Shown: positions 1-11,075, counted from the first letter of the stretch. The stretch: 64,000 nt of DNA from Salinispora mooreana (GCF_000379065.1 NZ_KB900614.1:1672850-1736849); one strand, 5' to 3'. Notes: generated by a model from the sequence alone, not told the origin. Made by a program: numbers and translations.

Positions 1-307
1 GGTACTGGGGTGTGACGAGCAGAAACGGGAAGCGGGTCGGCAGCGATGCGAGGGACACCGACACCGTGCCGAACAATCGGAGCCGGCCCAGCGCTTTGCC
101 GGTGTCGACCAGTTGGTCGGCGAGCCCACGGGCGTCGAACTGCTCGAGGGTTCGCGCATGCACCCCGAATGCTCGGGTCAGGTTCGACTCGTCGCGGCGC
201 TTCTCCAAAACAGCGACCCGAACCCCGGCCGCCGCGAGATCACCGGCGAGCAGCAGCCCGGTTGGTCCGGCTCCGACAATCACGACATCGTAAGTGGCTT
301 CGTCCAT
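1..307 (-). CDS. FAD-dependent monooxygenase, N-terminal part (runs off left edge)
   Basis: Reading leftwards from an ATG at 305-307, the frame is open to the window edge and encodes about 102 residues. The N-terminus has a Rossmann FAD-binding fingerprint, VVIVGAGPTGLLLAGDLA, followed by an acidic/basic ribose-contact segment (VLEKRRDE) and the usual RAFGVHARTLEQFD stretch of the aromatic-ring/antibiotic hydroxylase family (PheA/TfdB-like, which includes rifampicin monooxygenase). Family members hydroxylate aromatic or polyketide substrates using NAD(P)H and O2. The C-terminal two thirds and any thioredoxin-like domain lie outside the window, so the substrate cannot be assigned. Overlapping plus-strand frames here are shadows. 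Confidence 0.8.
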   Translation of the reverse strand, partial: MDEATYDVVIVGAGPTGLLLAGDLAAAGVRVAVLEKRRDESNLTRAFGVHARTLEQFDARGLADQLVDTGKALGRLRLFGTVSVSLASLPTRFPFLLVTPQY

Positions 308-646
308 GGGATCAGCCCACCTCCACAGTCCGTTGCGCGGATCGCCCCAGATCAAGAGCATGCGATAACTCGTTCCACTCTCACTGGCGAGCCTACGCAG
401 ACGGACATCACTACCACCAGAGAGTGACGACTGTGGCTTCGATGACAATAAAAGTATGGCCGCGGTGCAGATCCGCTGCTAGCAACACGGTGTGCGACCG
501 GCCGCGGATTACGCCGGCCAGGCGGGACGGTTGACACCTGCTACAGCCGCCGGTCGGCTGGTCAACCACGGCTACCGACGCTGGGCCGGACAGCGACGAG
601 CCCGGTCGACCCTCGTCGGGTCGACCGGGCTCGTCGTGGGGTCCGA
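308..646. other. Intergenic region between the monooxygenase and katG
   Basis: About 340 bases with no convincing gene. Short open frames lack a ribosome binding site and family resemblance. It must hold the promoter of the leftward monooxygenase and, at its right end, the katG terminator hairpin (annotated separately). Confidence 0.6.
594..636 (-). terminator. katG terminator hairpin
   Basis: A 19-bp perfect inverted repeat (594-612 with 618-636) with a 5-base loop begins 11 bases past the katG stop codon. Typical GC-rich actinomycete hairpin without a long U tract. Confidence 0.85.
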
Positions 647-3375
<2,729 letters not shown>

Positions 3376-3410
3376 GCGACGACGATAACCAGTCTTCTGG
3401 AATGAATCAA
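3376..3410 (-). promoter_or_regulatory. furA-katG promoter (leaderless)
   Basis: On the minus strand TTGATT (3405-3410) and TTATCG (3383-3388) are separated by 16 bases, and the GTG start follows 7 bases after the -10 hexamer, where transcription would begin. The AT-rich stretch around the -10 is where FurA binds in relatives. Confidence 0.6.
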
Positions 3411-3470
3411 GTTTTACGGCGGACGAGTCCGACCCACCAGGCGGGTCGAGAACCTCCTCACCCAAGACGG

Positions 3471-3503
3471 CGAGCGGCCACCCCTTCGCAAGGGGGCCGC
3501 TCG
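3471..3503 (-). terminator. Hairpin between furA promoter and CBM6-like remnant
   Basis: A 9-bp stem (3471-3479 with 3495-3503) extended by CCC/GGG around a short loop lies 40 bases past the end of the leftward CBM6-like reading frame. Probably its terminator. Confidence 0.65.
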
Positions 3504-3543
3504 GAGCCGCACGACGGCTCCACGAAACCAGCGGTTCGGCTGC

Positions 3544-3969
3544 TCAGTGCTTGGCGCGGTCGAACTGGCAACAGTCGATGTTGAAGTTCTGAAACTCCGC
3601 CTCGTCCATCCGCACCTCGAACTCGTGCGTACCCCGACGCAGGAAGTGGGTCTCCGCAATCGACTGGGGCTCGAGCGCGCTGTGTGACGTCGTACCGGCC
3701 GCCTCCATCGGACCGAACACCGTCTTGTCACCGAAGGTCATCGTGAGTCGGCCCGCCGGGAAGTACGGCGACGACAGCCGCACGCTCGCCCGGTATGTCC
3801 CCGACCTCAGCACCTCAACCGTGTACCTGACCCACTCGCCGCCGCGGATGTAACACATCACCAGCGCGCCGTCGCTGTCGCAGATGTCCACGCCCTCGTA
3901 CTGGCGGCCCGCCGCGCCACCCCGGTTCTCGTCATCCAGGTCGTGATATCCGATGCCCTTACCCGCGGT
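3544..3969 (-). pseudogene. CBM6-like carbohydrate-binding domain, 5'-truncated remnant
   Basis: The C-terminal approximately 140 codons look like a family-6 carbohydrate-binding beta-sandwich: GIGYHDLDDENRGG, then VDICDSD, GGEWVRYTVEVLRSGTYRASVRLSS, and a terminal HEFEVRMDEAEFQNFNIDCCQF. This is how secreted glycoside hydrolases often end. The frame remains open upstream to 4239, but that part has no signal peptide or enzyme domain and overlaps a separate VOC remnant in another frame. The catalytic part is therefore missing. I read it as the surviving tail of a carbohydrate-active enzyme; an independent small secreted binding protein is less likely because no signal peptide is visible. Confidence 0.55.
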
Positions 3970-4160
3970 GGACGACCGCGGCGTGGCCGTGCCGGGCCAG
4001 CGCCTCAATGGCCATGGGCGCATGGTTGGAGAGCCACCCATCCCGTTCCGGCCCGAAGTGCCGAATCCGCTGAAAAGCCTCGTCGAGTACATCCACTCGA
4101 GAACGGTAAGAGTTGAATTGAGGTTGAGGTCAACCGCCGACGTGCACTGGCCGCACTGGC

Positions 4161-4400
4161 TCAGCCCGCATTCGACCAGGATCGGCTGGACAGGTCCACG
4201 CGGTAGCCATCCGGGTCCTCGACAGTGACACCCCAACAATCCCAGTAGGGTCCCTGGGAGACCACCCGACCACCGGCCCGCTTCAGGCCATCGATGAACG
4301 CGTCATCGATCGGCCGGCCCGGGTAGAGCACCAGTAGGCCCTCGGCGGTGGGCGCCGGCCGCACCGTAAGGTAGTCAGCCGCACTCCCGGCGAGCGCCGA
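4161..4400 (-). pseudogene. Glyoxalase/VOC-type protein, C-terminal fragment
   Basis: The frame encodes roughly 80 residues ending in GLLVLYPGRPIDDAFIDGLKRAGG, then GPYWDCWGVTVEDPDGYRVDLSSR, the last beta-alpha-beta unit of a vicinal-oxygen-chelate protein. There is no ATG, and the upstream sequence is directly abutted by the stop of the next leftward gene (4405). The first VOC module is absent, so this is probably a decayed gene. A short protein from the internal GTG at 4364 cannot be excluded. Confidence 0.55.
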
Positions 4401-4404
4401 CTCG

Positions 4405-4818
4405 TCACGGCGGCAGGATTCCGGCGGCCACCGCCCTCAGGTCCGCAACCGGCACCCCAGCATTCCCTTCAACGTTGATCACGGTACCGCTGGGCGTCGT
4501 GATCACCACCTCGTGGACGGTAGCCTCGGAGCCGACGAATCTGGTGAGCTGGGCTTGGCCGGCCGGAACCGGGAAGCTGTCAATCACCGCCGTGCCCTTG
4601 ATGGACCAGCCGACCAGCCACTCGGTGACCTGCTCCCGATCAACCTCCGCCGTCGTCCGCTCCGGGCGCAACACCGAAATCCACAGCCAATTCCCCCCGT
4701 TGGGTCGCACATAGTTACGGAGCGTTGTCGCGGCGGTCGGATGGTCGGAGCCGGCGACCGCTCCGCCACCTGGTGGTGGGGGCACCTCGCCGTCGTTGTG
4801 CAGTTGGTTCTTCGACAC
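4405..4818 (-). CDS. Hypothetical protein
   Basis: A 137-residue soluble protein of no family I recognise. The N-terminus is proline/glycine-rich and low in complexity. The remainder reads like a small alpha/beta domain (NWLWISVLRPERTTAEVDREQVTEWLVGW ... EATVHEVVITTPSGTVINVEGNAGVPVADLRAVAAGILPP). There is no signal peptide or membrane segment. Amino-acid composition is consistent with a real gene. It lies alone, leftward, next to decayed fragments, so its role cannot be inferred from context. Confidence 0.5.
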   Translation of the reverse strand: MSKNQLHNDGEVPPPPGGGAVAGSDHPTAATTLRNYVRPNGGNWLWISVLRPERTTAEVDREQVTEWLVGWSIKGTAVIDSFPVPAGQAQLTRFVGSEATVHEVVITTPSGTVINVEGNAGVPVADLRAVAAGILPP

Positions 4819-4897
4819 GACATAGCTAACAGGTCCAAGCTGCGCAACATAGGCCCGCAGCCCTTCCGTCCGGCGGGAGTGCAGGCACCTTCACACT

Positions 4898-5191
4898 ATG
4901 ACTACCCCGCATCCCTCTGGAAATGTTGCATGGGTCCCCGGATCCGGCGCCCGGGTGGAGTCCTTTCTAGACGTAGACCGACGCATGCTGGTCGTCGCGC
5001 TGCCCGACGGCATTCGCACGAAGCCGGGTTGGTACGGCGACCTGCTCGCCGAGCCGCAGGTGACCCTGGAGAACGACGCCTTCACGATCGAGGCACGCGC
5101 GGTGCTGCTCGAGGAGGGCGAACGGGACGCCACGCTCGGCCGGGCGGCGGAGCTGGACCCCGCACTGCGGCGGGAGTTGGCGGACAGGTGA
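4898..5191 (+). CDS. Nitroreductase/deazaflavin-dependent oxidoreductase-like protein, short
   Basis: 97 residues containing the second half of the DUF385/Ddn fold: DRRMLVVALPDGIRTKPGWYGDLLAEPQVTLENDAFTIEARAVLLEEGERDA. Compared with F420-dependent Ddn family proteins (about 130-150 residues), the N-terminal strand and the part contacting the cofactor are shortened. It may therefore be a truncated copy rather than an active F420H2-dependent reductase. The ATG start is followed by sequence that keeps the reading frame compact. Confidence 0.5.
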   Translation: MTTPHPSGNVAWVPGSGARVESFLDVDRRMLVVALPDGIRTKPGWYGDLLAEPQVTLENDAFTIEARAVLLEEGERDATLGRAAELDPALRRELADR

Positions 5192-5215
5192 CGATTCGGC
5201 CTGACCGCGGCCCGG

Positions 5216-5506
5216 TCAGCCCCGCCCCGCCGCTGCGCGGTTCCCGTACCGCTCGGCGGCACGCGCCTTGGCCTTCGCGGCCTCCACTGCGCGGTCCCGG
5301 GGAGACGCCTTGGTCACCAGGTCACCCAGGAGGGTCTGGGTGGCCGCGGCGACCGCACGAACGGCTTCGTTGAACGCCTCCTCGTTGGCCGCGGACGGTC
5401 TGGTCGCGCCACTGACCTTGCGCACGTACTGGACCGCGGCGGCCTCAATCTCGTCGTCGGTGGCGGGCGGTTCGAAGTTGTGGAGCACGCGAATGTTCCG
5501 ACACAT
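5216..5506 (-). CDS. DUF2277 family protein
   Basis: 96 residues beginning MCRNIRVLHNFEPPATDDEIEAAAVQYVRKVSG, diagnostic for DUF2277. These are small conserved actinobacterial/proteobacterial proteins of unknown function with an N-terminal Met-Cys-Arg-Asn. The whole length matches the family. The alpha-helical C-terminus is lysine/arginine-rich (RDRAVEAAKAKARAAERYG). No partner gene is evident. Confidence 0.8.
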   Translation of the reverse strand: MCRNIRVLHNFEPPATDDEIEAAAVQYVRKVSGATRPSAANEEAFNEAVRAVAAATQTLLGDLVTKASPRDRAVEAAKAKARAAERYGNRAAAGRG

Positions 5507-5562
5507 GGCTCCACGATGCCAGCCACAAGCCCCAACTTGAACCGCCCACGCCCCACACCGCG

Positions 5563-5976
5563 CTATCCGCGGGACGAGATCTGTTGCACCGTCCAGTGGT
5601 TGCCGTCCGGGTCGTCGAAAACGATGAAGCCGACGTTGTCCAGGCTGTCGCCGTCCCGGGCTGGGCGAAAGCCCTCCGGCCCGGCCACTCGAACCTCGCT
5701 GACCGCGACCCCCCGCTCCACCAACTGTTGATGGGCCTTTCGCACGTCCGCGACCACGAACTGCACCCCCTTCAGCGACCCCGGCTCCATCTCACTGATG
5801 CCCTTCCCGATGATGATCGAGCACCCGGAGCCGGGTGGGGTCAGCTGCACCGGACCGAACTCGCCGTCACCGCGAGAATCAAAATCCAGGTGGAAGCCCA
5901 GCTTCTCGGTGAAGAATTCCTTGGCGCGGTCCACGTCCGCCACCGGCACCAGCACCACTTCCAGAGTCCAGTTCAT
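5563..5976 (-). CDS. VOC superfamily (glyoxalase/bleomycin-resistance-like) protein
   Basis: 137 residues with two beta-alpha-beta-beta-beta modules: MNWTLEVVLVPVADVDRAKEFFTEKLGFHLDFD and VQFVVADVRKAHQQLVERGVAVSEVRV ... NVGFIVFDDPDGNHWTVQQ. Full length. Such proteins are metal-dependent lyases/dioxygenases or drug-binding proteins; the substrate is unknown. It is the last of three leftward genes (ArsR regulator, SRPBCC protein, VOC protein), a cassette seen repeatedly in actinomycetes and echoed in this window at 49.7-51.4 kb. Confidence 0.85.
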   Translation of the reverse strand: MNWTLEVVLVPVADVDRAKEFFTEKLGFHLDFDSRGDGEFGPVQLTPPGSGCSIIIGKGISEMEPGSLKGVQFVVADVRKAHQQLVERGVAVSEVRVAGPEGFRPARDGDSLDNVGFIVFDDPDGNHWTVQQISSRG

Positions 5977-6067
5977 CTATCCCACTCTCGCTCGCGCTAC
6001 CCCTTGCTTGGCCCGACACGTTCGCCGGGCGCCGACCTCTCCTTGGTGGCACCCCAACGGGCCCACA

Positions 6068-6544
6068 TCACCGTGACGCGAGCACCTCGTCGAGCCGGTC
6101 GTAGCTCTCCGCCACACCCCGCTCCATCGGAGTGGCCAGCACGAGGTCGCGCACCTCCTGCGACGAATAGCGCAGGGTGGTCTTCAGCGTGGTCAACCCG
6201 GCGCGCTCCGTGAGTACGGCGGTGACGAGGGACTCGCCCGGCACCCACTGGTCGTCGTAGGACTCGGTGTAGACGAGCCGGTCTGGCGCCTGGACCTCGC
6301 GGTACACCCCGCCCTGCCCCATCTTCAGGCCATCCGGCCCCACCGAGACGAAGCGCCAGCTGCCACCGACCCGTAGCTCGACCTCGCATTCGACCAGGCG
6401 CCAACCGCGAGCGCCGAACCACCGCCTGAGCAACTCGGGCTTGGTCAACGTGTCGAACACGAGGTGCCGTGGCGCGTTGAACACCCGGGTCAGGACGATG
6501 TCAGTCGGTGCCGGTGTGCTCACCCGCAGAGATTTCGCCGTCAT
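6068..6544 (-). CDS. SRPBCC (AHSA1/CalC-type START-like) protein
   Basis: 158 residues with the hallmark DIVLTRVFNAPRHLVFDTLTKPELLRRWFGARGW, VELRVGGSWRFVSVG, and C-terminal helix RGVAESYDRLDEVLAS of the AHSA1-like hydrophobic-ligand-binding fold. These single-domain proteins bind small hydrophobic molecules. Its start codon overlaps the stop of the upstream ArsR regulator by four bases, so regulator and binding protein are co-translated. The regulator probably senses or controls the same ligand response. Confidence 0.85.
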   Translation of the reverse strand: MTAKSLRVSTPAPTDIVLTRVFNAPRHLVFDTLTKPELLRRWFGARGWRLVECEVELRVGGSWRFVSVGPDGLKMGQGGVYREVQAPDRLVYTESYDDQWVPGESLVTAVLTERAGLTTLKTTLRYSSQEVRDLVLATPMERGVAESYDRLDEVLASR

Positions 6545-6936
6545 GTCCCCTGCCCCTCCCGGGCGCCACTCGACCGACGGACATCGTCACCGGCCTGGAG
6601 TTCGTCGAGCAGTTCGTCCAGGTGCCCGTACGCCTCCGCCCAGTAGCCGCGGTAGTTCTCCAGCCAGTCCACTACCAACCGGAGCTGGCCCCCCTCAAGG
6701 TGACACGGCCGACGTTGGGCGACACGTCCGCGGGAGATCAGCCCCGCGCTCTCCAAGACCTTCAGGTGCCGAGAGATCGCCGGTTGACTCACCGGGAACG
6801 GGGCGGCGATCTCCTTCACGGTCGCGTCGCCCTGCGCGAGCCGGGCGAGGATCGCTCGCCGGGTCGGGTCCGCCAGGGCCGCGAAGGTGGCATCGAGACG
6901 CTCGGGCTCATCAAGTGCATAACCAGCTTGTTTCAT
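6541..6936 (-). CDS. ArsR-family winged-helix repressor
   Basis: 131 residues with a canonical ArsR domain: LDATFAALADPTRRAILARLAQGDATVKEIAAPFPVSQPAISRHLKVLESAGLISRGR. No metal-binding cysteines are present, as is usual for the ArsR members paired with AHSA1 proteins. Translation starts at 6936, inside a 32-bp palindrome that covers the start codon, which suggests autorepression and a leaderless or very short leader mRNA. The stop overlaps the SRPBCC gene. Confidence 0.9.
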   Translation of the reverse strand: MKQAGYALDEPERLDATFAALADPTRRAILARLAQGDATVKEIAAPFPVSQPAISRHLKVLESAGLISRGRVAQRRPCHLEGGQLRLVVDWLENYRGYWAEAYGHLDELLDELQAGDDVRRSSGAREGQGT

Positions 6937-6950
6937 AACGAGTTGGTTAT
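6919..6950. promoter_or_regulatory. Probable operator palindrome over the arsR-type start codon
   Basis: Arms 6919-6932 and 6937-6950 pair at 12 of 14 positions (outer 7 perfect, ATAACCA / TGGTTAT) around a 4-base centre that holds the start ATG. Size and position fit a dimeric ArsR-family operator blocking its own transcription. Confidence 0.7.
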
Positions 6951-7216
6951 ATCCTTCGGCTGTTGCCCTGTCAAGCCCGACCTCGGCATGTCTTCGCAGG
7001 TGGAGGCGCTCCGGCCAGGGGACGAGAGCTGAACGGCTGCCCGGCTAACGCGCCGGTCCGGAAGGTGGGTCGGCCGCGCGGTGGGGTGCCCAAGGACCCG
7101 GACCTGAACGCCTGTGCCCTGATGAGGTGCTCAGGGTTCGTACGGGTAACACCTGAGCAATTCGGTCCGGGGAACATCTGATTGATCTTGGTGGAGCGCG
7201 TGAGCAGGGTGAAACC

Positions 7217-8482
7217 ATGTCATCGCAACCGCCGTCGAAGCGCTCGATCCGCCCCCACCTGTCGCGCCGCGCCGTGCTGACCGGCAGTTGTCTTGGTCTG
7301 CTCACCGCCGCCGGCGCCACGCTCTGGGGCGATCCGCCCTCAGCAGCCACGGTCAGCGATCCTGCGGTGGGCGCCATCCCCGAGGACCGGCTGTTACGGC
7401 CGTGGGGACGGGTACCTGCCACGGCGCGCATCGGTACCGGCATCACGGTGGGGCCTACCGGGGAGATAGCTCTGCTGCACCGGGCGGGCACCGCGTTCGC
7501 CTACGACGCGGTCATCGACACGGACACGGTCGTCGTCCTGAACCCACGCGACGGCACGGTGCGCCGCACCTGGGGAGCGGGACGGTTTCGTTCGCCTCAC
7601 TCGATCACCGCAGACAGTGAGGGACGGTATTGGGTCACCGACGTCAGGACTAACAAGATCACCACCTTCGACGCGGCGGGACGGCAGGTCGGTGAAGTGG
7701 GCCACGACTATCCCACCGGACTGGAAACCTGCCTGCGAGTACGTAACGTCCTCAGCAACCTGCCGTGCACCCTCGACGGGTACATCTTCGCCCGCCCCAC
7801 CGACGTGGCCGTGTCGGCCGATGGGTCCATCGTCGTCACCGATGGCTACCGCAACTGCCGAGTGGCCCGGTTCGACACGCACCGCGTGCTGACCCGCCAG
7901 TGGGGCGAACTCGGTGACCAGCCCGCACAATTCAACATTCCGCATGGCGTGGCCCTGGACAGCAATGAAGCTGTGTACGTCGCCGACCGGCGCAACGCAC
8001 GAGTGCAGGTCTTCAATGCCGACGGATCGGTGCGGCACGTGTGGCACAGCAGCGCCCTGGGCCGTCCTTACGACGTCGCGATCGGTCCAGACGACGCGGT
8101 CTACGTCCTCGACGGCGGAGATCTCCTGGATGAGAACAACGGTGAGCAGCGCGGCTATGTCTGCCGGCTGTCGACCACCGGGCAGGTCACCCACCGGTGG
8201 GCGCTAGCTGATCAGCGCGCCAACCCCCACCAACTCGCCATCGGTGTCCGGGGGGAGATTTACGTGGCGGCTCTTGCCGGTGCCCCCCCTGTGGCGATGG
8301 GCTCCCATAAAACCAGCGCGGTCAAACACGACCATGTCCGGGATCCGCCGGCGATGACAGCCCAGCGGGGGCCGGATCGAACTCGGGCTGCTCAGGCCAC
8401 AGCGCGGCGAACTGCACCCAGCTGGGTTCGAGCAACGATGACGGCAGCGCAGGCGCGGAACTCCATCGATAGCCAAACGTAG
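7217..8482 (+). CDS. Secreted NHL-repeat protein (Tat signal), 3' end disrupted
   Basis: The N-terminus carries a twin-arginine signal (SRRAVLTGSCLGLLTAAGATLW), followed from about residue 60 to 355 by a beta-propeller of NHL repeats: RSPHSITADSEGRYWVTDV, RPTDVAVSADGSIVVTDGYRNCRVARFD, FNIPHGVALDSNEAVYVADRRNARVQVF, RPYDVAIGPDDAVYVLDGG, and NPHQLAIGVRGEIYVA. It resembles peptidyl-hydroxyglycine alpha-amidating-lyase-like propellers. After about 8290 the protein homology stops: the last 60 codons read across an inserted transposase remnant and end by chance at 8482, so the final blade is replaced. Whether the product still folds is doubtful. Start ATG 7217 is preceded by AGGGTGAAACC. Confidence 0.7.
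   Translation: MSSQPPSKRSIRPHLSRRAVLTGSCLGLLTAAGATLWGDPPSAATVSDPAVGAIPEDRLLRPWGRVPATARIGTGITVGPTGEIALLHRAGTAFAYDAVIDTDTVVVLNPRDGTVRRTWGAGRFRSPHSITADSEGRYWVTDVRTNKITTFDAAGRQVGEVGHDYPTGLETCLRVRNVLSNLPCTLDGYIFARPTDVAVSADGSIVVTDGYRNCRVARFDTHRVLTRQWGELGDQPAQFNIPHGVALDSNEAVYVADRRNARVQVFNADGSVRHVWHSSALGRPYDVAIGPDDAVYVLDGGDLLDENNGEQRGYVCRLSTTGQVTHRWALADQRANPHQLAIGVRGEIYVAALAGAPPVAMGSHKTSAVKHDHVRDPPAMTAQRGPDRTRAAQATARRTAPSWVRATMTAAQARNSIDSQT
8290..8476 (-). mobile_element. IS5-type transposase fragment
   Basis: On the minus strand two overlapping frames spell pieces of an IS5-family transposase N-terminus: LLEPSWVQFAALWPEQPEFDP, and in the next frame PPLGCHRRRIPDMVVFD. A normal copy would read continuously into PDRVVFEKLVQVLVFG. 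It is frameshifted and only about 60 codons remain. The insertion separates the NHL gene from the DNA-alkylation-repeat fragment, marking a deletion/insertion scar. Confidence 0.6.
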
Positions 8483-9037
8483 ACGAGATCGAGACGCTAC
8501 TCGACAGCCCGATCCACGAGGTACGCGCCGGCGCGGTCAGCATCATGTCCAAGCAGGCCGCACGGAAGAAGACCACCGACGCGCGCCGGGCGGAGCTGTA
8601 CGACCTCTACCTGCGCCGGCATGACCGGATCGACAACTGGGACCAGGTCGACCTCGGTGCCGCGAACGTGGTGGGGGCACATCTGGTCGACAAGCCCCGC
8701 GACGTGCTGTTCGAGTTGGCGCGCTCGGACGACCCGTGGCAGCGACGAACCGCGATCGTCAGCACTGGCGTTCGTCCGCGCCGACGACCTCGACGACACG
8801 TTCCGGATCGCCGAGATGTTCGTTGCTGATTCGCATGACTTGGTCCACAAGGCCACCGGTTGGCTGCTACGCAGCGCCGGGGACCAGGACCGGGCACGGC
8901 TGCTCGGGTTCCTCGACCAGTACGCGGCCACCATGCCCCGGACGCTACTGCGCTCCGCCATCGAACACCTCGACCAGGAGCAGCGGACCTACGACCTGGG
9001 CCGGAAGAAAGCCAAGCAGGGAGCCTCAGCTCGCTAG
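8473..9037 (+). pseudogene. DNA alkylation repeat (AlkD-like) protein, truncated and frameshifted
   Basis: Starting immediately after the IS5 scar, the frame reads ETLLDSPIHEVRAGAVSIM, then YLRRHDRIDNWDQVDL and DKPRDVLFELARSDDPWQRRTAI. Near 8760 the reading frame must shift by one base to continue as ALAFVRADDLDDTFRIAEMF, DLVHKATGWLLRSAG and ATMPRTLLRSAIEHLDQEQR. These are the HEAT-like helices of AlkC/AlkD-type DNA glycosylases that excise alkylated bases. The N-terminal helices are missing and the frame is broken, so it is inactive unless the frameshift is a sequencing error. Confidence 0.75.
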
Positions 9038-9073
9038 CCGACACTCCCCGACCCCATGCAGTAAGATGCGCGC

Positions 9074-9985
9074 ATGGCCAAGCAGCTGACCGGCAGGGTG
9101 GCGCTCGTCGCCGGAGGGACCCGAGGTGCCGGGCGAGGAACCGCCATTCAGCTCGGAGCGGCTGGGGCAACCGTATACGTCACCGGCAGGTCAACCCGCG
9201 CCCAACGGTCGGAGATGAACCGGCCGGAGAGCATTGAGGAGACCGCCGAGTTGGTCAGCGCCGCCGGCGGGGTCGGCATCGCGGTGCAGGTCGACCACCT
9301 TGTCCCCGACGAGGTACGCGCGCTGATCGCGCGGATCGAGTCCGAGCAGGGCGCTCTCCACGTACTCGTCAATGATATCTGGGGCACCTCCCAGGTGGAG
9401 TGGAACAAAACGGTCTGGGAGTCAGACCTCAACGCCGGGCTGCATACGCTACGTCTCGCCGTGGAAACCCACGCCATCACCAGTCACTTCGCGCTGCCCC
9501 TACTCATCCGGAACCCGGGCGGGCTGGTCGTTGAGATGACCGACGGGACAGACGAGTACAACGCGGCCACCTACCGCAACTCATTCTTCTACGACCTCGC
9601 CAAGGGCGCCGTGAGCCGGATGGCGTTCGCACTGGCGCATGAGCTCCGGTCGCATGACACGACATCAGTCCTGCTCACTCCCGGATGGTTGCGGTCCGAG
9701 GACATGCTGGACGCCTTTGGTGTGACCGAGCAGAACTGGCGCGACGCGCTCACGGTCGAGCCCCACTTCGCAATCTCCGAAAGCCCCGCCTACGTTGGCC
9801 GCGCCGTGGCGGCCCTGGCACAGGATCCTGAGGTGTCCCGTTGGCATGGCAGGTCGCTCTCCAGTGGGGAACTGGCGAAGGTCTATGGCTTCACCGACCG
9901 GGACGGGAGTCAGCCCGACGCCTGGCGATACCTGGTCGAGGTGCAGGACGTCGGCAAGCCCGCCGACACGACCGGATACCGCTGA
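9074..9985 (+). CDS. Short-chain dehydrogenase/reductase (SDR)
   Basis: 303 residues. NAD(P)-binding motif AGGTRGAGRG near residues 14-23, the acidic/basic specificity region VYVTGRSTR, and a catalytic Tyr-x3-Lys in FFYDLAKGAVSRMAFALA. It is longer than a minimal SDR, with a C-terminal extension (WHGRSLSSGELAKVYGFTDRDGSQPD) found in a widespread uncharacterised actinobacterial subgroup. LVNDIWG replaces the usual NNAG. The substrate is unknown. ATG 9074 follows the decayed AlkD gene by 36 bases. Confidence 0.88.
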   Translation: MAKQLTGRVALVAGGTRGAGRGTAIQLGAAGATVYVTGRSTRAQRSEMNRPESIEETAELVSAAGGVGIAVQVDHLVPDEVRALIARIESEQGALHVLVNDIWGTSQVEWNKTVWESDLNAGLHTLRLAVETHAITSHFALPLLIRNPGGLVVEMTDGTDEYNAATYRNSFFYDLAKGAVSRMAFALAHELRSHDTTSVLLTPGWLRSEDMLDAFGVTEQNWRDALTVEPHFAISESPAYVGRAVAALAQDPEVSRWHGRSLSSGELAKVYGFTDRDGSQPDAWRYLVEVQDVGKPADTTGYR

Positions 9986-10067
9986 CCTCACCCGGGCCAG
10001 TAGCTGCACGACGGTGAACATGTTCATCCACTGCACATCCTCGAGTAGTTGAAGTCGGAAACTTCGA

Positions 10068-10088
10068 ATGACCATCATTGATGGTCAT
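10068..10088. promoter_or_regulatory. Inverted repeat over the sphingomyelinase start
   Basis: ATGACCATC, a 3-base centre, then GATGGTCAT: a perfect 9-bp inverted repeat spanning the possible start codons of the sphingomyelinase gene. It could be an operator or a translation-masking hairpin. No Shine-Dalgarno sequence is apparent, so a structured or leaderless start is plausible. Confidence 0.5.
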
Positions 10089-11043
10089 GAAGAGACCGCA
10101 GAGTCTGCTGCTCGCCCTGGCGCTCACCGCGACTGGGGTGCTTGCCCCCACCGCCCCTGCCGCCGCTGCACCGGCACCGCTGAAGGTCCTGACCCACAAC
10201 GTCATGTTCCTGCCCCAGTCACTTTTCCCGAACTGGGGTCAGGTCACGCGCGCCAACCTGATCGCCGAGGCCGACTACATCACCGGCCGGGATGTCGTCA
10301 TCCTGCAGGAAGTATTCGACAACGAGGCATCCGACCAGCTCAAAGACCAGCTCGCTACGGAGTATCCCTACCAAACGCCAGTTCTCGGCCGATCGAGGTC
10401 CGGCTGGGACGCCACTCTGGGCTCATACTCCAACGCGACGCCGGAGGATGGCGGAGTCACCATCCTGAGCCGGTGGCCCATCCTGGAAAAGATCCAGTAC
10501 GTCTACGCGGACGGCTGCGGCGCAGACTGGTTTTCCCACAAGGGCTTCATCTACGCGCAGCTCAACGTCAACGACGAACCCGTACACGTGGTGGGCACCC
10601 ATGCTCAGGCGGCCGACACCGGCTGCGCGGACAACACCGGGGCCCAGGTACGGGCAGCCCAGTTCGACGAGCTCGACGCCTTCCTAGACGCTCGCGGCAT
10701 CCCGGCGGATGAACAGGTCATCCTCGCTGGCGACTTCAACGTTGACCGCTACTCCACCGAATACGACAGCATGCTGACCCGGCTCGACGTCAGGGATGCG
10801 ACGTTCACCGGCCATCCGTACTCGTGGGACGCGCAGCGCAACGACATGGCCGACTACAACGACGACCAGGACAGCCGCCAGCAACTCGACTACATTCTGC
10901 AACGCAACGGCCACGTGCGGCACGGCTCAGGCGACAACGAGACGTTAGCCGTCGAGGCACCGAAGTGGTGTGTGACGAGTTGGTTTGTCCGCTACTGCTA
11001 CACCGACTACGCCGACCATTACCCAGTCGCGGCCGACATCTGA
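10087..11043 (+). CDS. Secreted sphingomyelinase C (phosphodiesterase)
   Basis: About 318 residues. A signal peptide (MKRPQSLLLALALTATGVLAPTAPAAAA) precedes an endonuclease/exonuclease/phosphatase fold. The metal and catalytic motifs of bacterial neutral sphingomyelinases are present: LTHNVMFLP, LQEVFDN, GTHAQA, AGDFNVDRYS, QLDYIL, and the terminal DHYPV catalytic His. It hydrolyses sphingomyelin (or related phospholipids) to ceramide and phosphocholine outside the cell. ATG 10081 is an alternative start two codons upstream. A very long hairpin follows the stop. It appears monocistronic. Confidence 0.88.
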   Translation: MKRPQSLLLALALTATGVLAPTAPAAAAPAPLKVLTHNVMFLPQSLFPNWGQVTRANLIAEADYITGRDVVILQEVFDNEASDQLKDQLATEYPYQTPVLGRSRSGWDATLGSYSNATPEDGGVTILSRWPILEKIQYVYADGCGADWFSHKGFIYAQLNVNDEPVHVVGTHAQAADTGCADNTGAQVRAAQFDELDAFLDARGIPADEQVILAGDFNVDRYSTEYDSMLTRLDVRDATFTGHPYSWDAQRNDMADYNDDQDSRQQLDYILQRNGHVRHGSGDNETLAVEAPKWCVTSWFVRYCYTDYADHYPVAADI

Positions 11044-11075
11044 CGCAGTCACCTGGGGCAGACAGCTGTCCTCCA

